A stretch of DNA of 64,000 nt from Allolobophora icterica (taxonomy: Eukaryota; Annelida; Clitellata; Crassiclitellata; Lumbricidae). The position numbers and the translations under genes are program-made. The notes under the pieces are model-generated. The model ran no database searches and was not told the origin of the DNA. It saw nothing but the letters and a program-made list of their open reading frames with translations. The stretch covers positions 36,819,555 through 36,883,554 of the forward strand of contig OY744613.1 of assembly GCA_963556255.1 (NCBI GenBank). The letters are read 5' to 3'. Below, in pieces: positions 57,664 to 64,000 of the stretch (position 1 is its first letter; each line of letters starts with the position of its first letter).

Positions 57664-58559
57664 CAAATAGCCAGTCTTGTTGTCAAGACCTTAAACCTCA
57701 AGACCAACACCAAGACCAAGACCTTGAACCTCAAGACCAACACCAAGACCAAGACCTTGAACCTCAAGACCAAGACCAGGACCAAGACCTTAAACCTCAA
57801 GACCAAGACCAAGACCAAGACCTTTAACCTCAAGACCAAGACCGAGACCAAGACCCAAAAAATCACAGTCGTATCCAGACTTCTATTCCTTACTAAAAAA
57901 TTGTCCAGTCGGACTACTCGTTATTTTAATGAAAACATGAGTTTTTTCTTTTATTCAAGCAAAACAACTCTAAATGGAGACTGCAGAGATTCCGAATTCG
58001 TTTTACAAAAGTCCTTCATGCGAAATGTTATTCCAAATGCCTGTTGAATTTTATAAAAACCAAGACGTGACCTGTGGGGCCTCATAAAAATTCTGCCATG
58101 TGAAAAAACACGGTCTACAAGTGCTGAAATCGCTAGCACACAAAGCAGCTTTTCAAGAACCGGATGTAAATGTACAAATTAATCATGAGTTTGTTTTGAA
58201 ATCATTCCATGGTAAATTAGCGGAAGTCAAAATAATTGTCCAAAACAACAGTGAAGCTTCATTCACACCGTGTAAATACTAAAGCAATAACTGTATGAGT
58301 ATTTATTGGATAAATTTTTAAAATTCTTGCCGTTTATTAAAATTAATGATTGTTCATATTGACAAAAGTCTTGGTCTTGATCTTGCAAAACCAAGACCAA
58401 GACTTTGAGCCTCAAGACCAAGACCAAGACCAAGACCTTGAACCTCAAGACCAAGACCAAGACCTTTGGTCTCAAGACCAAGACCAAGACTTTTAAAAAC
58501 GAAATCGAGTGCACTCGAGACCAAGGGTTGGTCTCGAGGACAACAAGACTGCAAATAGT
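57664..58559. mobile_element. (CAAGAC)-rich hAT MITE, copy b
   Basis: Element 57672-58551, ends CAGTCTTGTTGTCAAGACC and GGTCTCGAGGACAACAAGACTG; flanks CAAATAGC and CAAATAGT (7 of 8 match). GACCAAGACCAAGACC arrays at both ends, and an interior shared with copies a and c. No transposase. Confidence 0.93.
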
Positions 58560-59419
58560 TGACAAATTGTGCCTCCTCCTGATCTACAAGATGTAGAGTG
58601 GCGGTAAAGAGGAAATCCTTAGTAAAGAAAGTTACAAAAAATTGGACGACTGAGGTCTAATAAGGAACGAACTCTGCTATGAGAACGGCACCCTTAGGAC
58701 TTTGCACATCGGTGACCGCGGATTCGGAACTCTAAACAGAGCTTGATACTCTTGTCCATATACGCCGACTCTTTGAGAGCCTTGGGTGCGAATACACCCT
58801 GACAGAAAGTTCAGTTCACGGGTGCGTCGCACCCAGAAGAATTCGGACCTTAAATTCAATTTTTTACACCTAAGTAATCTCACAACTTGAGAAGTACAAC
58901 TACAACACAAATATACAACATTGCATGATCTCACAGTCACAGCCCGTACATAAATAAATGAATAAATAATTTATTCATTTATTATTTAAAATAATAAATA
59001 AACAATAACACTGGAACGTCTGAACGTCACCGATTTCCAATACTTTTTCTAACCTCGTAACCATTGACAAGAAAACAATTTCTTTCTCCGAAAATCCGCT
59101 AAAACTCCCCTATATATAAGGGGAGGGGGAAGGGAGAGAGAGAGGAGGGGAAGACCCAAGCGCCCAGAGACAAAAGCAACAGTCGGCGCCTATGCTTTGT
59201 TGCCTATTTAAGTACAGAGCTTGATACCGTTGCCATTCGGAAGGAAGCAGCCCATCCTGAATTTTCGTTGAAGAGAACGGATATTATAGAGATAGTATCG
59301 CTGTAGGCCATTCTATATCGAAAGTAGAAAATGTTGTTTTGGGCGCAGAGTTGGGCTCAAGTCACTCGATCCTGACATGGCAAGTTATGTGCAGGCTACG
59401 AGTTAACTGAGCCCAGTAT
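58560..59419. other. No gene seen
   Basis: AT-rich patch at 58950-59000 (AATAAATAATTTATTCATTT) and a G-rich stretch near 59120-59150. Nothing coding is recognised. Confidence 0.35.
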
Positions 59420-59880
59420 TTCGTAGGTCATGGCAGAAAACGATGTATAGATAAATGGCAAACCCGAGTATCTCTCTGTATTATGTATGGCAGCCTGTTC
59501 TGCCGCGGCCCCAGCTGCATTTGCTGTGTGAGCATTGAGCAATCTAGAATGCCGCACGGGTATCTACAACTGCGGCGTCCAAGGCCAGATATTTACCTAG
59601 GCCTACAAACCGTGCCATCTGAGTGATACAAACCTGTTGGCTCCTTAGTACTTGGAAGATCAGCCTTCTGAAAGGCCCGCCAGATTATATCATTGAGGGC
59701 ATGATGACGAAGAGATCGTCCGAAAGTCAATTTACAAAAGAGGTCGTGGTGGCCACTAGGGCCGACCAAATTCCCGCAGCTACGGAGTAAGGGTTGCAGA
59801 GATCGATGCTCAATCGAAGGCCAACTGCCACTCACAGTGCCTCGTTGCTCAAGCACAGGTCACAGGATGGCATCGTCAGG
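59420..59880 (-). pseudogene. REL-endonuclease LINE fragment
   Basis: Minus strand: GHHDLFCKLTFGRSLRHHAL, NDIIWRAFQKADLPSTKEPT, GLYHSDGT, then in other frames an ANAAGAAAE-like stretch. This is the C-terminal endonuclease region of the family at 29184-30785 (HAMLNDVIWRALSRAKIPAQ). Heavily decayed. Confidence 0.7.
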
Positions 59881-59899
59881 GTAGTCAGCCAATCAATCA

Positions 59900-60752
59900 C
59901 CTTAATGCAGTCTTGTTGTCAAGACCGCAAAACCTCGAGACCAAGACCAAGACCAAGACTTTGAACCTCGAGACCAAGACCAAGACCAAGACCTTGAACC
60001 TCAAGCCAAGACCAAGACCCTAAAAATCGAAATCAGGTCAAGACTTCTAAAAATTGTCATGTCGGAATATTCGCTATTTTAATGAAAACACGAGTCTTTT
60101 ATTTTATTCAAGCAAATTAACTTTACATGCAAACTGCAGAGAAATCAGAATTTGTATTCAAAAGTCCTTCATGGAAACTCTTATACCAAATGCCTTTTGT
60201 ATTTTATAAAAACCAATTCGCTCAGAATTTTCTGACCAAGACGTGCCTGGTGGGCCTCATAAAAATTCCGCCATGTGAAAAGATACGTTCTACAGGTGCT
60301 GAAGTCGCTGACACACACAGAGTAGGCTAGCTTTTCAAGCACTGGATGTAAGTGTACAGATAGTGAGTCCTTTTGAAATCTTCCCATGGTTTATCATACC
60401 GTCTGATACAGAATAACTGTTTCTGCTGCCAATGGGTTTTCTTGACCAACAAGACTTGTATCCATCCATAGATATTGGTCGTATGATGCAAGCAGGCTTG
60501 ATACAGAATTCTTGAGTTCTGTTAAATGACTGTTCATATTAACAGCCGGTCTTGGTCTTGGTCTTGCGAGACCAAGACCAAGACCTTGAACCTCGAGACC
60601 AAGACCAAGACCAAGACCTTGAACCTCAAGACCAAGACCAAGACCAAGACCAAGACCTCAAGACCAAGACCAAGACCAAGACTTTTAAAAACGAACTCGA
60701 GTGCACTCGAGACCAAGACCTTGGTCTCGAGGACAACAAGACTGCCTTAATG
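59900..60752. mobile_element. (CAAGAC)-rich hAT MITE, copy c
   Basis: Element 59908-60744 with ends CAGTCTTGTTGTCAAGACC and GGTCTCGAGGACAACAAGACTG; perfect 8-bp duplication CCTTAATG (59900-59907 and 60745-60752). Subterminal GACCAAGACCAAGACC arrays and shared interior. Confidence 0.96.
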
Positions 60753-60977
60753 TGGGAAACTGACTGCCGTCAAAGGTGAACGATCAGTCGGCTTTTCTGT
60801 ACTTTCCCAAACCGACTACATAATTATATCAGCTTCAATCGCAGTCTTGTGACTCCTGTCCCTAGTCGCCTATTTTGTGGACATTGGGTCAATACAAGAT
60901 GGAAGCGTCTTCCTACGGGTAGTGACGTAACTGGGGGCGAGTGGTGCAGGCGCCCCAGTCCAGGCCTACGACTACTA

Positions 60978-61034
60978 ACTAGATAGATAGATCGCTAGAT
61001 AGATAGATCTAGATAGATATATGGATAGATAGAC

Positions 61035-61129
<95 letters not shown>

Positions 61130-61149
61130 TAGATAGATAGATCTAGATT

Positions 61150-61231
<82 letters not shown>

Positions 61232-61244
61232 TAGATAGATAGAT
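60978..61244. repeat. (TAGA)n/(CAGA)n array
   Basis: Alternating blocks of TAGA and CAGA with two TAGATCTAGAT joints. A related TAGA run lies at 61526-61571. Confidence 0.95.
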
Positions 61245-61439
61245 AATAATAATCTTCGTTTAATATCTTCAAACTGACAATTACGCAGTATGATTACAAA
61301 TCAGTATGAACGGATGATCACAAGTTATTGCAGAAGTCGATTTAACATGTAACTGTATACGGCTGCCTTGCAAGGCGCCATCACGTCCTACATCTCATTT
61401 ACACAAACGCGCCATCTCGCGAATTGATAGGCTGAGTGG

Positions 61440-61525
61440 ACCTTTGGGAGGGTTACGGGAGGCGATCCCGCTACCTCTTGCACTTCACGCCAGTGATCTT
61501 ACCACTACTCTATGGATCCCCCCAT
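61440..61525 (-). mobile_element. Possible tRNA-like SINE head
   Basis: Minus strand AGAGTAGTGGTAAGATCACTGG (A-box-like) followed by GCGGGATCGCCTCCCG (B-box-like). It has no counterpart elsewhere in the window. Confidence 0.4.
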
Positions 61526-61534
61526 AGATAGATG

Positions 61535-61571
<37 letters not shown>

Positions 61572-63361
61572 TTAGTTATATCTATGTAGATTGTAGATAG
61601 ATATAGGTAGATTCATCTAGATAGATAATCTTGATATATAGAGATAAGATAGATCTGGATGCATGGATGGAAACTGTTACGTCTGCTGTAGACCCATAAG
61701 CCAGCAGATGTCGGAATCAAACCACTAAATCTGCCATTCGTAGAAATAACATCATAGGTTCGCATATAGTCCTAAACTCTGTTCCACATTGAGACAACGC
61801 CCATGAATGACTGCGCAAACATCAAACTGAACAGATCAGCTACAATATTAAAGGCACTTGACGGCCTTTTATACGGTTTTTGTATCTGAACCGTATACAG
61901 ATGTTGGCTTCATGAACGCCCGCAGTTGTAGGCCTATACAGAAACGTTATTACACAGCATCCAGTCGGCCAATGTGTTGCACGCCCTGCATGTAGAAATC
62001 CCACGCTTAACAGGAAATTGAAACGAAGCGCCAATTATTTTCATCAAAGCCCTGATGAAACTGTTGGATCAGAGTGGCCACGTGCATTGGCGGCGATCTT
62101 CTTTGACAGATGGGGGGGGGGAACTTTAGAACTGATTTGGTCAAAAAAGAGTTTTGAACTGATCTGGCCAAAAAAGAAGTTTAGGAGGAGGAGCTGCTCA
62201 GGCTGGGTTGTATAGGATTCCTGCAATTCCGGTGAGTTGGGAATGGGGGTGCACTCTCTATGTGGTTTGACATTTTATTCCATTAGTCTTTATCTATCAC
62301 CCAAAGCAGTTACTATCTGTAGAGTCTTGCGCAGACTGGAGTCCGACTCAGATCACAAAGCGGTTGTCAGTCTGAAAATATGTTCACAATTTTCATTCGG
62401 ATTGCGTCGTTCGGTGTCGACTTACTAAATGAGATGTTTAAAGACTTAAGTGCACCCAAAAGTTCGATGGTCCCAATGAAAAACGTCTGTCCCAATATAG
62501 GCCTACTCAGGTCTCAAGGACTCCTATATTATTTCTCAGCTAATATAATGTTTGGGTTTAACATCTAAAGACTTTACAAGTATACAAAATATTCTGCTTT
62601 GGAAACCACGAAACAGTAATTAGGTTTAAAGTTAGGCCTACACACGAAAGAAATGTAGGCCTAACCGTTGTAAAAACAGTAAGTGTTCATACAGTAAAGC
62701 ACTTCAAAGTTCCATCGCCACTTTGCTAGCATGGAAATTTGTTTCTAGAAATAGAACTCGCATTTACTGTAGATCCAGCCAAAGATTTTAAATCTTTGGA
62801 CCTAGCTACGGAATCGTTCGTCAAAATAATGATGCGACTGCTAACACTGTTTTTTTTCTCAAAAATATTGTTTCGCATGACATTGTCATATCGCTATTAC
62901 ATTAACACGATACTTGAAACGTAAACACAATACGTTAACTGCCGAGACCATTGGTCCGAACATCATAGGCCTATATCACTCGTACAGTGTCTCACGCACG
63001 TCGTGCCAAATGCTGTCTTGACAACGGAAGTAGGCGGAGTCGGACACATCTTCACTCCGGACACTATGTCGCATCACACCGGTCTTAATCACCCGAAACA
63101 CGGGCGGATCCAAGGGGGCCAATCCGGCCACGGCCCCCATTTTATATTTACACAGTACGTGGCCCCATCACAAAGTAGATCTTACAGTAGACTAGCACCA
63201 GCAAAGCAGGATCCGTACTGTGAGTGGAACGACAAGATTAACGAATTAAACAAAATTGTTTTAAGGGCATATACCTATTATAAATTACACAAATTAGCAC
63301 ACAACTCTCTTACTAAACGTAAAAAATTATCTTCCCCCACCCCATATCAGCTTCTCCATAC
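61572..63361. other. No gene seen
   Basis: No convincing coding or repeat signal. A GGCGGATCCAAGGGGGCC stretch at 63103-63120 is like the end of some DNA transposons, but no partner end was found. Confidence 0.35.

Positions 63362-63364
<3 letters not shown>

Positions 63365-63437
<73 letters not shown>
63365..63437. repeat. (AATC)n array, LINE 3' tail
   Basis: About 18 units. On the minus strand it is (GATT)n following the LINE 3' UTR. Confidence 0.95.
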
Positions 63438-63439
<2 letters not shown>

Positions 63440-64000
63440 TTCGTTTAATTCAACAAATGCAGTTGACAATAACGCAACAGATTACAGAAGCACAATAATA
63501 ATAAAATGGCTTAGAGGAGAGAATAAAGGGTGGTGTTAATTAGTACGCATCTTTGAACAAAACACGAGGAATAAAATTACATTTATCTTTAGCTGGAAGG
63601 GTAAAATTGTGAGTTCTTGTCCTTAAGTCGTAGTTATTTTGTCGTGGGGGAGGAAAAATACCACGAAGAACATGGTAAGGCAGGCAACAGATTCTTTTAA
63701 ATAAGCCAGCATCTGCAGCATGAATCATGTTATCCAAACTTGGGATGGAGGGCAGAAGGAAACCTCTGCGCATGGTTCGATGTAACATGCGTTCTAACCT
63801 ATCCCTATCATATTTGCTGGTAAAGGCGTACAAAAGGTGAGAAATAGGGGTAGCCCTTGGTTCGATGTAACATGCGTTCTAACCTATCCCTATCATATTT
63901 GCTGGTAAAAGCCCACCAGGCCGGAGAGGCGTACAAAAGGTGAGAAATAGGGGTAGCCCTTGTTACATCATGCAAAGCCTGAGGGGACAGACCATGGTCT
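63438..64000 (-). pseudogene. Non-LTR retrotransposon, C-terminal end
   Basis: Minus strand from 63943: SPAWWAFTSKYDRDRLERML, then GFLLPSIPSLDNMIHAADAG, LFKRICCLPYHVLRGIFPPP, NYDLRTRTHNFTLP, FIPRVLFKDAY and stop at 63540. This is the C-terminal region after the RT domain of CR1/Jockey-type LINE proteins, as in the older fragment at 12497-13495. The 3' UTR runs to the (GATT)n tail. It continues off the right edge. Confidence 0.75.
63775..63962. repeat. Direct duplication of about 85-105 bp within the LINE
   Basis: GGTTCGATGTAACATGCGTT...GGTAGCCCTT occurs at 63775-63860 and 63860-63962. The second copy has an extra 20 bases (AGCCCACCAGGCCGGAGAGG region) that restore the AWWAF coding motif, so the first copy carries a deletion. 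Confidence 0.85.

Overview
This is animal nuclear DNA: genes are split by long introns with GT/AG borders, and most of the window is mobile-element debris and microsatellites. The presence of a Ty3/gypsy LTR element with integrase in front of reverse transcriptase (the Gmr1 type, described from deuterostomes), CR1/L2-type LINEs with a 2A-like motif, and frequent TAGGCCTA words suggest a marine invertebrate, perhaps a deuterostome such as an echinoderm. That placement is inference.

Host genes. (1) Minus strand, 13871 to the left edge: the first four coding exons of a novel-type (delta/theta-like) protein kinase C, giving a C2 domain, a linker, the pseudosubstrate and the start of C1A. Exon phases agree across all junctions, and the kinase domain lies off the window. 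(2) Plus strand, two paralogous copies of a small secreted-protein gene whose fold looks netrin/TIMP-like. Copy 2 (48566-56635) has three phase-compatible exons with a signal peptide. Copy 1 (24105-32800) keeps exons 2 and 3 plus homologous intron and 3' flank, but the place where exon 1 should be holds a retroelement.

Layout. 1-15 kb: the PKC gene, whose introns hold a SINE, an old RTE-like LINE, a 19-bp minisatellite, a piggyBac-like element and a 1.48-kb hAT element with a second hAT MITE nested in it. 15-24 kb: an REL-endonuclease LINE, a CR1-like LINE interrupted by an RTE-like LINE fragment and by a mariner element, and a large (GGAA)n array. 24-33 kb: gene copy 1, with intron 2 filled by a hAT MITE containing a Helitron-like insert, a further hAT element, CR1/L2 3' ends, pieces of the REL-endonuclease LINE and a SINE. 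33-41 kb: sparse, with a SINE, a TE-associated gene fragment and a MULE-like element. 41.0-47.97 kb: one essentially full-length Gmr1-like LTR retrotransposon with two 504-bp LTRs that read as identical and a 5-bp target duplication. 48.5-57 kb: gene copy 2, whose introns hold two nested CR1-type LINEs, SINE and MITE copies, a degraded gene fragment split by an RTE-like LINE, and a (GAT)n array. 57-64 kb: two more members of a (CAAGAC)-rich hAT family, an REL-LINE fragment, tetranucleotide arrays and the 3' end of another LINE.

The two gene copies act as internal controls. Several insertions are visible as filled versus empty sites between paralogous or repeated sequences (the 9.3-kb MITE, the 25.2-kb Helitron-like insert, the 23.8-kb LINE fragment), which fixes their ends without outside data.
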